Source of the DNA: Desulfosudis oleivorans
GTDB lineage: Bacteria; Desulfobacterota; Desulfobacteria; Desulfobacterales; SURF-7
NCBI GenBank assembly: GCA_020723305.1
Contig: DYJC01000001.1
Location: 124,001-188,000, forward strand
Direction of reading: 5' to 3'
Length of the DNA stretch: 64,000 bases
Below the pieces are notes generated by a model that was not told the origin of the DNA, did no database searches, and was given only the letters and a program-made list of their open reading frames with translations. Every line of letters begins with the position of its first letter. The stretch's first letter is position 1. Position numbers and translations under genes: made by a program. Shown here one piece after another: positions 31,801-39,860 of the stretch.

Positions 31801-33296
31801 ATATACACCAGCATTTTCATGCCGTCTTTGGCCTGCACCGTGTTGCGAACCCGGTCAATCGATACCTTTGGCCTAAGTTCCCGTATCCGTGTATCGGAGT
31901 AGCGTCCTTCCAGCATATCCATCACCAGATCAAACTGTTTCCGGGAAAGATTGTGATATGCGTAAGCGGCCCGGATCGATGCAAACAAATGATCCATGTC
32001 CCAGATTTCAACACAGGTCATGGAAAGAATAAGCTGGGCCAGCACATCCAGCGGACAGGAAACCGGGATCATGGACTCGATCTCTTTTTCCCGGATACAT
32101 CGGGCCAAGACTGCTGCATTCAGGAAATCCCGGCCGTGGGTCGGAAACAGAAGCCCCTTGCTGGTCAATCCAACACGATGGCCGGAACGCCCGATCCGTT
32201 GAACAGCGGATGAAACCGTGGGCGGCGTCTGGATTAAAATCACCTGATCCAGTTGACCAATATCGATCCCCAGCTCCAGTGAATTCGTCGCCACTATGCC
32301 TTTCAGTTTTCCGCTTTTCAGATTCTGTTCCACTGCCATGCGGATCTCTTTGGATAAAGAACCATGATGGGCATACGCGATCAGACTTCCTTCCTGTTCA
32401 TTGATCAGCCGGGTGATCTTTTCCGTCAGCCGCCTGCTGTTGGCAAACAAAAGCGTAGACCGGTTTTTTTGGATAATCGTCCGGAAATGGTCAGCGAGAA
32501 ATGGCCATCTGGAGTTGTTGACAAGGTTTTCATCTGCATGATCCGGAAAACAGACCGACACCTCCATTTGCTTCTCTGATTTTGATTCAATAATGGCTAC
32601 CTTCCGTTTTTTATAGACCGGATTCAGCGGATCTCCTTCCATCTCATAGCCGCCGATAAAATCCGCTATTTTGGAAAGGGGCTTGATGGTTGCCGAGAGC
32701 GCAATCCGCTGAAACCAACCGCAAAGAGGAACCAGCCGTTCAACCGCTGTCATCAGATGTGTACCACGCTTGTTGCCGGCAACGGAATGGATTTCATCCA
32801 GGATAACAGAGCAGACATGGGTCAGCATTCGGCGGCCATTGGGAGAGCTGATGAGAATGTTGAGACTTTCCGGGGTTGTGATCAGAATCTCAGGCGGTTT
32901 TCTCAGCATGCCTCTTCGTTCATCCTGCGGGGTATCGCCGCTGCGTATCAACACCCGGACAGGTGAAAACGCTTCACCCTCTTTCCGGAAACACTCCGCA
33001 AGTTCGGAAAGCGGCTGGAGCAGGTTTTGCCGGACATCATTGTTCAGCGCCTTTGCCGGAGATACATAAACCACCCGGATCCGCCCGCCCGCCCAAGCTC
33101 CAGTCATCAACTGATGAATGGCCCATAAAAAAGCGGTCAGAGTTTTCCCGCTTCCGGTCGGAGCGGTTATCAGAACATGCTCTTTATTTGCAATCCTCGG
33201 CCAGGCGAGCTGCTGAATATCGGTCGGCTGCCCCAATGTTCTCTCGAACCATTTAGCGATTACTGGATGAAAAATCGTATGAGACAATGGGTTCAT
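28809..33296 (-). CDS. lhr: Lhr-family superfamily 2 helicase
   Basis: A 1495-residue helicase. Motif I APTGSGKT (45-52), motif II DEIH (167-170), motif III SAT and motif VI QRIGRSGHR are intact. The long C-terminal part after the helicase core corresponds to the Lhr extension (winged helix, beta-barrel and a C-terminal region of little known function), with PFAMALSAAWENQY and SWRALFKTFRIMELSGEILSG-type segments. Lhr proteins are ATP-dependent 3'-5' DNA/RNA:DNA helicases linked to DNA repair. It stands alone; upstream is the accessory island. AAGGGA directly precedes the ATG. Confidence 0.9.
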   Translation of the reverse strand: MNPLSHTIFHPVIAKWFERTLGQPTDIQQLAWPRIANKEHVLITAPTGSGKTLTAFLWAIHQLMTGAWAGGRIRVVYVSPAKALNNDVRQNLLQPLSELAECFRKEGEAFSPVRVLIRSGDTPQDERRGMLRKPPEILITTPESLNILISSPNGRRMLTHVCSVILDEIHSVAGNKRGTHLMTAVERLVPLCGWFQRIALSATIKPLSKIADFIGGYEMEGDPLNPVYKKRKVAIIESKSEKQMEVSVCFPDHADENLVNNSRWPFLADHFRTIIQKNRSTLLFANSRRLTEKITRLINEQEGSLIAYAHHGSLSKEIRMAVEQNLKSGKLKGIVATNSLELGIDIGQLDQVILIQTPPTVSSAVQRIGRSGHRVGLTSKGLLFPTHGRDFLNAAVLARCIREKEIESMIPVSCPLDVLAQLILSMTCVEIWDMDHLFASIRAAYAYHNLSRKQFDLVMDMLEGRYSDTRIRELRPKVSIDRVRNTVQAKDGMKMLVYMAGGTIPDRGYFNLRTTDTKAKIGELDEEFVWERKEGDTFALGTQVWRIQKITHNDIEVTASKARPGIIPFWKAESRNRDFGLSEKIGLFLQDANAKIDRRQELFKKELMNDYCMEESAAEELIRFLSRQKDSTKSDLPHRYHLLIEHFDDPMNQGDRKQVILHSIWGGRINRPFAMALSAAWENQYSYPLEVFADDDAILLLLPHSFEIEDVFRLVKADKMETLLRFQLEKTGYFGAKFRENAGRALLLPRAGFQKRMPLWLNRLRSKKLLDSTRKKKDFPIVLETWRTCIQDEFDLENLKKLLDEIEDGQIRISQVKSFFPSPFSNGLIWQQTNKHMYEDDTPVSGSHSGISSDLIREIAGQDDPAGIIPEHVFQMLKEKLHRTAKGYSPSSSQDLMDWLKERLIIPEEEWQALIHAMKRDHGFEEKEILALPNVRAIRTRFPAGKIFWVCAIENLPYVAGAFSIPRKAFSIMSLDEDRNNIMPEMEQDIETVFSKPRDAGDSLPYEFLIRWLSYYGLVPEAFLQEVFGFSNNQLSEAITSLLEADQIVRAKLRKEIHYHEICDRENFEILLRLARKARQPVFQALSLDCLPLFLAHFHGLTMPGETMDDLQARLDQLFGLCLPAASWEENIFPARLKPYHTAWLDSLMQSSDLVWFGCGEKKTGFTFQEDLELFSSDGGLNDPVSGKLDNETCKEILPRLDGRYSFFDIMNHFGLDSEKASRKIWKMAWKGLLTNDAYLVLREGILNRFIPAKVVQEKQGRRGQYNRWKRSRPMSGTWFSIRQGDGGEPDPLDQAEIRKERARQLFRRYGIIFREILSREIHVLSWRALFKTFRIMELSGEILSGQFFENISGLQFISHEAFRLLQKKLPDDSIYWINAMDPASVCGMNLDLPETDLPPRLGTTHLVFHGKKLVLVSRSSGKQLTFHVPHDNMNILEYLNCFQTFLSRSFHPVQSIRVETINSEPAKESPYADPLKAFGFEKEYKGLELRKRFV

Positions 33297-34080
33297 TCCC
33301 TTTTCATTTCCGGATGTTTCTGCCTATAAACATGACACTGTTCTGGAGTTATCTCAAAAAATACAACAGGATTCAAGTCATGAACCATAATCCCCCAATT
33401 GAGGGGTATCTTTTATTAATTCCCCCCTTGAGGGGGGCGCAGGGGGGTGTTCGCCCATATTTTCAAATACCTGCAAATAAAAACAATCCCCCCGCTCCAT
33501 GAATAATTTTAAGACTGCGTCGTTCAAACTCGCGGATAAGGGCTCGTAAACAAAAAACAGGATGTGAAAAAGCAATAGATCCTGAAGTGTGCCGATTTCC
33601 CTGATTTCAAATTACCGCCGTTCCGTAATGCTGTTTTTTGCCAACGATCCCTAATCCATTCAGACAGTGAACGACTCCGCTATAAAATCATTCATTCCGC
33701 TCCGACCACCTCATCCCATGCTCCGAAAAAATCGTAGGTTGCGGTTGAACGTTCCAGACCGTCGTATTTCATGATATCTCAATTGTTCTCACTAAAAGCC
33801 TTCCGGAGAGCAAACGCAATCGTGAAACCCAACACAGATCTGAACCTCTTAATTCATTTTTGAAGCATGCTGCTTTTAATTTATAAAGACTGAATAACGA
33901 TTTGTTATCATGTGAAAAAAAGTGTTGAATAATTTGGCACATGGAATATTATGCAAAAAATTGAAAAACAAAATTAAAATCAGAGAGAAGACAGAACTGG
34001 AATTCAATATTTGCCTCATAATTATAAGGGTTAATATCAGGATTAATTGATCTGTGAAGGAAAGTTCCGCCACTAAACAC
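33297..34080. other. Gene-free region between lhr and the BrnTA locus
   Basis: About 780 bp without a supportable gene. It consists mainly of copy A of the 560-bp repeat, with a degenerate G/C palindrome at about 33391-33406 just before it. From about 33875 it becomes very AT-rich, marking the left side of the accessory island. Confidence 0.6.
33410..33970. repeat. 560-bp direct repeat, copy A
   Basis: This segment recurs at 34740-35301 with a constant offset of 1330-1331 bp and high similarity throughout, with differences mostly single bases. It starts with the AATTCCCCCC-TTGA-GGGGGG motif and ends near a small ATAAC/GTTAT hairpin followed by A-runs. Minus-strand reading frames in the first 150 bp are shared but short and interrupted, so I do not call a gene. 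Between the copies lies the BrnT/BrnA pair. Confidence 0.85.
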
Positions 34081-34110
34081 TTGACATGTGCATACAAATG
34101 TACATATTAT
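34081..34110 (+). promoter_or_regulatory. brnTA promoter with operator in the spacer
   Basis: TTGACA (34081-34086), 18-bp spacer, TATTAT (34105-34110). The ATG of brnT starts 8 bp after the -10 box, so the transcript should be leaderless or nearly so. The spacer holds two 8-bp units, ATGTGCAT (34086-34093) and ATGTACAT (34098-34105), four bases apart; the second is a perfect palindrome. This fits autorepression by the ribbon-helix-helix-type antitoxin BrnA (inference from the family). Confidence 0.75.
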
Positions 34111-34118
34111 AGGCCATT

Positions 34119-34385
34119 ATGTTTGAATGGGATGAATCGAAGGCAAAAGAGAACAAATCCAAACATAGAATCTCGTTTGCCGATACATTTTCGGTCTTCG
34201 ATGACCCAAACGCAGTTACACTTGAGGAATTCCAGCGTGGTGAACAACGATATGTCACCATTGGAATGGATGCCTTTGGTCGAATACTGGTTGTGGTCTA
34301 CATGTGGCGAGGGGAAAATATCAGGATAATTTCTGCACGAAAAGCTGTGCGTTATGAGGTGAGACAATATGAAAGCGAAATATGA
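34119..34385 (+). CDS. brnT: BrnT-type ribonuclease toxin
   Basis: An 88-residue protein matching the BrnT family: FEWDESKAKENKSKH at the N-terminus, ADTFSVFDDPNA in the middle and IRIISARKAVRYEVRQYE at the end. BrnT is a RelE-like ribonuclease that stops growth when freed from BrnA. Toxin first, antitoxin second and a 17-bp overlap with brnA are typical of this system. No ribosome-binding site precedes the ATG, consistent with a leaderless transcript. Confidence 0.9.
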   Translation: MFEWDESKAKENKSKHRISFADTFSVFDDPNAVTLEEFQRGEQRYVTIGMDAFGRILVVVYMWRGENIRIISARKAVRYEVRQYESEI

Positions 34386-34623
34386 TTTCAGTAAAGGTCG
34401 CCGCGGTGCTGTGATCCCCACTCCCGGGAATAAAGTCAGAATCACGATTCGACTTGATCGTGACATTATTGACTGGTTTCGTTCCAAGGTTGAGGAACAA
34501 GGTGGGGGTAACTACCAAACAATGCTGAACGATGCCCTCCGAACATATATGGAGCATCAGGAACAGTCTTTCGAAGAAGTCATTCGCCGTGTCGTCCGGG
34601 AGGAATTGCATGCCGCTCAATAA
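34369..34623 (+). CDS. brnA: BrnA-type antitoxin
   Basis: An 84-residue protein overlapping brnT. The central KVRITIRLDRDIIDWFRSK segment is the ribbon-helix-helix-like DNA-binding part of BrnA, and YQTMLNDALRTYMEH its dimerisation helices. It should neutralise BrnT and repress the promoter at 34081-34110. Confidence 0.9.
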   Translation: MKAKYDFSKGRRGAVIPTPGNKVRITIRLDRDIIDWFRSKVEEQGGGNYQTMLNDALRTYMEHQEQSFEEVIRRVVREELHAAQ

Positions 34624-34739
34624 CCGGGGCGGCGAACCCATCACTCAAGTGGATAATTTGCCTTGCTCCCACAAACAAGGGATCTTCTTCATAATTCCCA
34701 CATTAAGGGGATATGCTTTAATAACTCCCCCTTGAGTAT

Positions 34740-35301
34740 TCTTTATTAATTCCCCCCTTGAGGGGGGCGCAGGGGGGTGTTCTCCCATATTTTCAAACAC
34801 CTGCAAACAAAAACAATCCCCCCGCTCCATGAATAATTTTAAGACTGCGTCGTTCAAACTCGCGGATAAAGGCTCGTAAACAAAAAACAGGATGTGAAAA
34901 AGTAATAAATCCTGAAGCCTGCCGATTTCCCTGATTTCAAATTACCGCCGTTCCGTAATACTGTTTTTTGTCAACGATCCCTAACCTGCTCAGACAGTGA
35001 ACGACTCCGCTATAAAATCATTCATTCCGCTCCGGGCCACCTCATCCCATACTCCAAAAAAATCATAGGTTGCGGTTGAACGATCCAGGCCGTCGTATTT
35101 CGTGACATCTCCATCGCTTCCACTGCAAGCATTCCGGAGAACAAACCGTAATCGTGAAACCTAACACTGATTTGATCCGCTCGTTACCTTTTCGATGTCT
35201 GCAGCTAATAATTTTGAAAAACTGAATAACAATTCGTTATTATATAAAAAAAGTATTGAATAATTCTCTGCATGTAATATTATGCGAAAAAATTGAGAAA
35301 T
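34740..35301. repeat. 560-bp direct repeat, copy B
   Basis: Second copy of the segment at 33410-33970. It ends 158 bp before the start codon of the 1460-residue ATPase gene, so it separates the BrnTA locus from the two-gene module. The hairpin AATAAC-N5-GTTATT near 35225-35241 is conserved between the copies. The region 34624-35459 holds no other gene that I can support. Confidence 0.85.
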
Positions 35302-35379
35302 GATCCCCCCCAAAAAAAATTTTGGAATTGAATATAAGACCACATCATAATGTGGGTTTGGTAACAAAAAAAATCACTT

Positions 35380-35401
35380 TACAATCAATGGGTTGATTGT
35401 A
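35380..35401. promoter_or_regulatory. Perfect palindrome upstream of the ATPase/HEPN module
   Basis: TACAATCAA-TGGG-TTGATTGTA, arms of 9 bp without mismatch, 58 bp upstream of the start codon. It is the only clear operator-like site in front of the module, which suggests a dedicated dimeric repressor. A TATAGT hexamer follows at 35404-35409, but no well-spaced -35 was found. Confidence 0.6.
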
Positions 35402-35459
35402 TGTATAGTCTTAATAAAAAATACATTAGCGCTTTATAAAATCTTGGGTTGTAGATATT

Positions 35460-38400
35460 ATGGATGAAAATAGTAATTTGAGTTCATTTCCCAATATGAA
35501 CGCTTTTAAGGCACTTCAAATTTCTGGAAAACCTGGTCAAGAAGTTTCTTTAAGCATAAAAAATGAAGAAGGATTTTTTATAACAAAAACGGGCGTAATT
35601 AATGATTTCCTAAACGACGGAATGATAATTGATACTGCAGAAGGAACGGAGTATATTCCTGCTATTGAAATTTCAAAGTGGAAGATAGTTAAAATACAAA
35701 AAAATCATAACGATCAGAAACATTCAATTACCTATGAAACAACTCGAGCAGTTGGTCAGTCGGCTATTTTAAAAAATGACTTCGAAATAGAGAAAAATCA
35801 GAAACATGGTTATTATGAAAAGCAATTATCTGAAAATGAAGAATCGGCAATAGCACCTCTACCAGAACCAATAGAATTCGAATTGCTTTTCTCAGGCAAA
35901 CCATATATTTCAAAACCAGAACCATGCTTTGATATTCAAGGTATGGACGATGGAATTAAAAAAAATATCCTTAAATGGCGTAATCGTTTTCAATACGCAC
36001 AAAAAGTCCATGAACCCGCACGTATGGCTCAAGATGTAGCATCAATCTACGAACTTGCAGAAAGTTTGTTTAGCGCAGAGCTATATTTCATGGCAGGAGT
36101 TTTTGCTGACATTGGTGGGCTAGGTGCCCAACGTGCAAAAGATTGTTATCACAAAGCGGTGGAACTCGATCACCAGCCAGCTGCTGTTGCACTTGCAGCG
36201 TTATTCATTGAAGAAGAAAAATGGACTACCGCTGCTGAAGCTATAGTAAAAGCTATATGTCTTAAAAGTGATGATGATAAAATTGCTCTAGTACGAGCAC
36301 TGGGACAATGTCTTCTGCGAACACAAGAACACAAGGTTAATGGATTGGGTTTATTACTATCCTGTGACTTAGATGATCAAGCTTTAAACCTTACGAAACG
36401 TCTAATTGCTATTACCGTTAAAGATGACCCTATCGCTTATAAAGCCGCTTTAAATTGTGATATCATTGAATTACGAAAAACAAAAATAGGAAATGACCTC
36501 TTCCCTTGGGTTGATGAAAAACCTTCAGTATTAAAACAAAAAAAGGAAGCTTGTTATCAAAAAGATAAACTCAAATCAGAAGATAGATACAGAAATGGAT
36601 ATATTTCTGCATTTTATGCTAACAGAAATTTTGGATTTATAGTAGAGAATTCAACTGGCCAAACTTGGTTCTTTCACAAATCGTCTGTCGAAAGTGCGAC
36701 GCTTTTAAGCAATCTAATCGAAGGTAAATATGGGCAGGACATCATCTTTAAGGGTAAACCCGAAACAATTTCAGGCCGATACCCATTGGCTTCAAGAATT
36801 AGCATCCATTCAGAACTCACTTCTATAGAAAATGAGTTCAAACAACGAGCCCCATTAAATGTTAGACTTTTAGGCATACCTAAGGATGGAAGTTATTATG
36901 CTAAAGCAAAAGAAGCGGAACAGCTAGATCAACTGGAAAAGGCTGATAATTATTTTTATGAAGAAATTAATCGAAAAGGAAAGCATTATAAAAGTGCGAT
37001 AAAAGATCTCGCTACTCTTAGAAATAGAATGGGAAGACCTGAAACAGCTATAGAAGTATTAGACAAATATAGAGATGAGTACGATTCAGCAGAGGTTAAC
37101 TCATTAGATCAGATGAAGATACAGTTCTTTGTCAAAGCAAAACAATATATTGATGCAGCAAAATTACTATCTCAGACTGCAAAAACAACTTATCCAAAAT
37201 CAAAAAAAATCGAATACTTGCGGCAAGAGGCCTATTGTTATTTCGCTGCAGGTAAATTTGAAGTTGCAATATCAAAATTGGAGGCATTACCAAAAGACAG
37301 TGCTACCACAACTCTTTTAGCTAAAGTAAAACAGGCATTAGAAAATGGACTCTACGGTGTTGCATTTGGCGAATTAATTGATGATGAGCCGCTTTCAAGT
37401 TTGGCATTAGGCCTTTCTGTCATGGCAAGAACGCATTTAGACAAATGTGTCTTTAAAGGTACCGATGAAAGATCAAGAGAAAAAGGACAGTTTGAAAAAA
37501 GAGATTATGACCAAGTAAATAGGCTTTTATCCAACATCAAAGGCCGTCGACCCAGAGACCGAGCAGATTATTTAATTTCCTTAGCAGCATTATGTGAGAA
37601 AGTTCCAGATTTCGAGCGACATACTCAAATGCATTCTTATTTAATGTGGTATTTTGCCGCGTTAGCTGAAGCAGCAATGAGCGAAAATTTAGACATAGAT
37701 GTTGTAAGATGCTATTGTATTGAATCTTTGAGGTTGCACTCACCTTCTGAACGAAAAAATCTCGAAAATCCATGGGTTTTGTTACTTGGTACTTATCTTT
37801 CTCAAAGCATTGGAGCCAATGCTCTGCTTGACCAAGCTCGTGACGACTATGGTGCATCACTTTTTACTTTATTTATGAGTAATATGGATGATTGGAAATA
37901 TTTTTTAAAAGATGCCTCTTATTATAAGTTGCATGTACCAGTGGCCTTTAAAGAATTAGAAAGACATATTGGGAAATTTACTTTAAAATTAGAATTTCAG
38001 ATTTCTATCGAAAAAGAAATATCTCGAAATAAAATAATAGAAAATGAATTTAGAGGTCTTTCAAAACCCTCTTTTTCTCTCGATTTTTTGCGAAGATCAA
38101 TCGAAAGCCTAACTGAATGCTCGAAACACACTTTATTTAAATTAGACTCAGAAAGAATAAAAACAACAGTAAATATCTACAGGCAATGTGCAGAATATCT
38201 CCAAGAACGTGACTTTCGAGAAAAAGAAGCTAAATATTTACGTCTTGAATCTGATATAATAAGAATTCTTAAAGACATAAGTCAGCATCCAACAATCTTA
38301 TCTTTCGAAAAAATATTTCCAATTTTAGAATCTTTACGCGAATCTTCGCGTTGTGATTTTGACCAATTAGAAGATGCGAGCCCAGAATTGAATTTACGAA

Positions 38401-39842
38401 ATATTCTAGATAATGATTTTTATGTCATAAATAATGATTATGTTTCTCTACGACTTTTGCTTGAATCTAAAAATGAATACACTCCTGCCATTGAAGCCAT
38501 CAGTCTTTCGATTGAAAATGGAGAAAACCACCCTTGTCACTCACCGGAACCATTATATGGAGGACAGCGGCGAGAAATTGAATTAAATATTAAGCCTACC
38601 CAAAAACAAATTAACGATAGTGCTTTTACTGTCCATATCGTAGTTGAATATCGCACTCGTAAAGGAAAATCCGAAAAATCATTACCTTTCCCGATTGCAG
38701 TAAGGTTAGGAACATTAGATTCTTTTATTGAAATACCAAATCCTTATGGTCGTTATGCAGGAGGTTCACCAGTTGATGAAGATTATATGTTTTTTGGGAG
38801 ATCTGAAATAATTAGCCAAATAATTAATTACATAACAACAGGAGCTCAAGGTCAATGTTTTGTGATATATGGGCAAAAACGTTCAGGCAAATCATCAGTT
38901 TTGAACCAAGTTGAAAAAAAAATATATGATAAGGTCTTTTTTGTTAAGCTATCAGCAGGCAACTTTACTCCCGGTAGATTATGGATATCATTTGCACGTT
39001 TTTTAATCCAAGAAATGAAATTTCAATTAGAAGACCGGCGATATGAAGTAGAAATAAATTGGCCTTCATCAGTGGAAGTTGAAGATGGCCCCATTGAAAA
39101 AATAAGAGAAGTTTGCCGTTTCATTAAACAATTGGAATTTAAAATTGTTATTGCAATTGACGAATTCACATATGTTTACGAAAATGCAAAGGATGATGTA
39201 GAGTCCTTTATGCGTGGCTGGAAAGCTTTGCTTGAGGCAAAGACTTTTAATGCCATTTTGGTTGGTCAAGATACAATGCCAAGGTTCATTCAAAATTATC
39301 CTAACGAATTCGGTTTCATACACGATGTCCGGCTCTCTTATCTTAACAAAGATGAAGCTGAGAATCTTGCATCTTTACCTATATTATACCAGGAAAATTG
39401 TCGTTATCGAGGTAAGGCACTTGATAAGCTATTCTTTTTAACCGCTGGGAATCCATATTTTTTACAAATCACTTGTGATAGGCTTGTCCGGCATCTTAAT
39501 GCTCAACGTGCACCTTTTGTTACTGAGGCAGATATCGATCAAGTTGCCCGAAACATGACTTTAGGTGCGGATGCTTTGCCTCCCGAACGCTTTGATGCAC
39601 TAGTGACTGCTGCAGGTGAAAAGGTTGATATTATACCGAGAAAAGATCTTTGGCTACTATTAACACATATAGCCAAAGAATCTCTGCAAACTGGGTGGTG
39701 CTATCGTAATGCATTATCCGAATTTCCAAATAGTGATAAAGCATTAAAAGATTTAATGAATAGGAAAATATTAATCGCAGATAGCGAGCGTGTTCGAATT
39801 CAGGTAATTTTATTTACAAAATGGCTTCAAGCAAATCAGTAA
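35460..39842 (+). CDS. Large STAND-type ATPase with LSm-like and cold-shock-like domains
   Basis: A 1460-residue protein of no named family that I recognise. Domains seen: residues about 18-78, a small beta-barrel pattern (GQEVSLSIKN, TGVINDFLNDGMII, EYIPAIEISKWKI) resembling LSm/SH3-like folds; about 150-350, alpha-helical TPR-like repeats; about 376-450, cold-shock-like domain (YISAFYANRNFGFIVEN and WFFHKSSV standing for RNP1 and RNP2); about 480-1000, more TPR-like helices; C-terminus, P-loop ATPase with Walker A GQKRSGKS (1138-1145) and Walker B IAIDEF (Asp1234, Glu1235), then a winged-helix-like tail. Base use is much more AT-rich than in flanking genes. The partner HEPN gene starts 18 bp downstream. 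A sensor-ATPase role in defence is inference. Confidence 0.8.
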   Translation: MDENSNLSSFPNMNAFKALQISGKPGQEVSLSIKNEEGFFITKTGVINDFLNDGMIIDTAEGTEYIPAIEISKWKIVKIQKNHNDQKHSITYETTRAVGQSAILKNDFEIEKNQKHGYYEKQLSENEESAIAPLPEPIEFELLFSGKPYISKPEPCFDIQGMDDGIKKNILKWRNRFQYAQKVHEPARMAQDVASIYELAESLFSAELYFMAGVFADIGGLGAQRAKDCYHKAVELDHQPAAVALAALFIEEEKWTTAAEAIVKAICLKSDDDKIALVRALGQCLLRTQEHKVNGLGLLLSCDLDDQALNLTKRLIAITVKDDPIAYKAALNCDIIELRKTKIGNDLFPWVDEKPSVLKQKKEACYQKDKLKSEDRYRNGYISAFYANRNFGFIVENSTGQTWFFHKSSVESATLLSNLIEGKYGQDIIFKGKPETISGRYPLASRISIHSELTSIENEFKQRAPLNVRLLGIPKDGSYYAKAKEAEQLDQLEKADNYFYEEINRKGKHYKSAIKDLATLRNRMGRPETAIEVLDKYRDEYDSAEVNSLDQMKIQFFVKAKQYIDAAKLLSQTAKTTYPKSKKIEYLRQEAYCYFAAGKFEVAISKLEALPKDSATTTLLAKVKQALENGLYGVAFGELIDDEPLSSLALGLSVMARTHLDKCVFKGTDERSREKGQFEKRDYDQVNRLLSNIKGRRPRDRADYLISLAALCEKVPDFERHTQMHSYLMWYFAALAEAAMSENLDIDVVRCYCIESLRLHSPSERKNLENPWVLLLGTYLSQSIGANALLDQARDDYGASLFTLFMSNMDDWKYFLKDASYYKLHVPVAFKELERHIGKFTLKLEFQISIEKEISRNKIIENEFRGLSKPSFSLDFLRRSIESLTECSKHTLFKLDSERIKTTVNIYRQCAEYLQERDFREKEAKYLRLESDIIRILKDISQHPTILSFEKIFPILESLRESSRCDFDQLEDASPELNLRNILDNDFYVINNDYVSLRLLLESKNEYTPAIEAISLSIENGENHPCHSPEPLYGGQRREIELNIKPTQKQINDSAFTVHIVVEYRTRKGKSEKSLPFPIAVRLGTLDSFIEIPNPYGRYAGGSPVDEDYMFFGRSEIISQIINYITTGAQGQCFVIYGQKRSGKSSVLNQVEKKIYDKVFFVKLSAGNFTPGRLWISFARFLIQEMKFQLEDRRYEVEINWPSSVEVEDGPIEKIREVCRFIKQLEFKIVIAIDEFTYVYENAKDDVESFMRGWKALLEAKTFNAILVGQDTMPRFIQNYPNEFGFIHDVRLSYLNKDEAENLASLPILYQENCRYRGKALDKLFFLTAGNPYFLQITCDRLVRHLNAQRAPFVTEADIDQVARNMTLGADALPPERFDALVTAAGEKVDIIPRKDLWLLLTHIAKESLQTGWCYRNALSEFPNSDKALKDLMNRKILIADSERVRIQVILFTKWLQANQ

Positions 39843-39860
39843 TAACCATGGTGGTGAAAT

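Noticed and set aside
33378-33575. Minus-strand frame of 65 codons shared in part with 34645-34857 (LKLFMERGDCF and HPPAPPSRGEL segments)
   Set aside because: It runs through the G/C-run repeat, differs at its ends between copies, and has no ribosome-binding site; treated as part of the 560-bp repeat.
33876-34097. Hydrophobic 73-codon minus-strand frame upstream of brnT
   Set aside because: AT-rich chance frame covering the brnT promoter; no ribosome-binding site, and it is not kept in repeat copy B.
35302-35459. Possible third toxin-antitoxin or regulator gene before the ATPase module
   Set aside because: Only short AT-rich frames; no start with a ribosome-binding site. Only the palindrome is supported.
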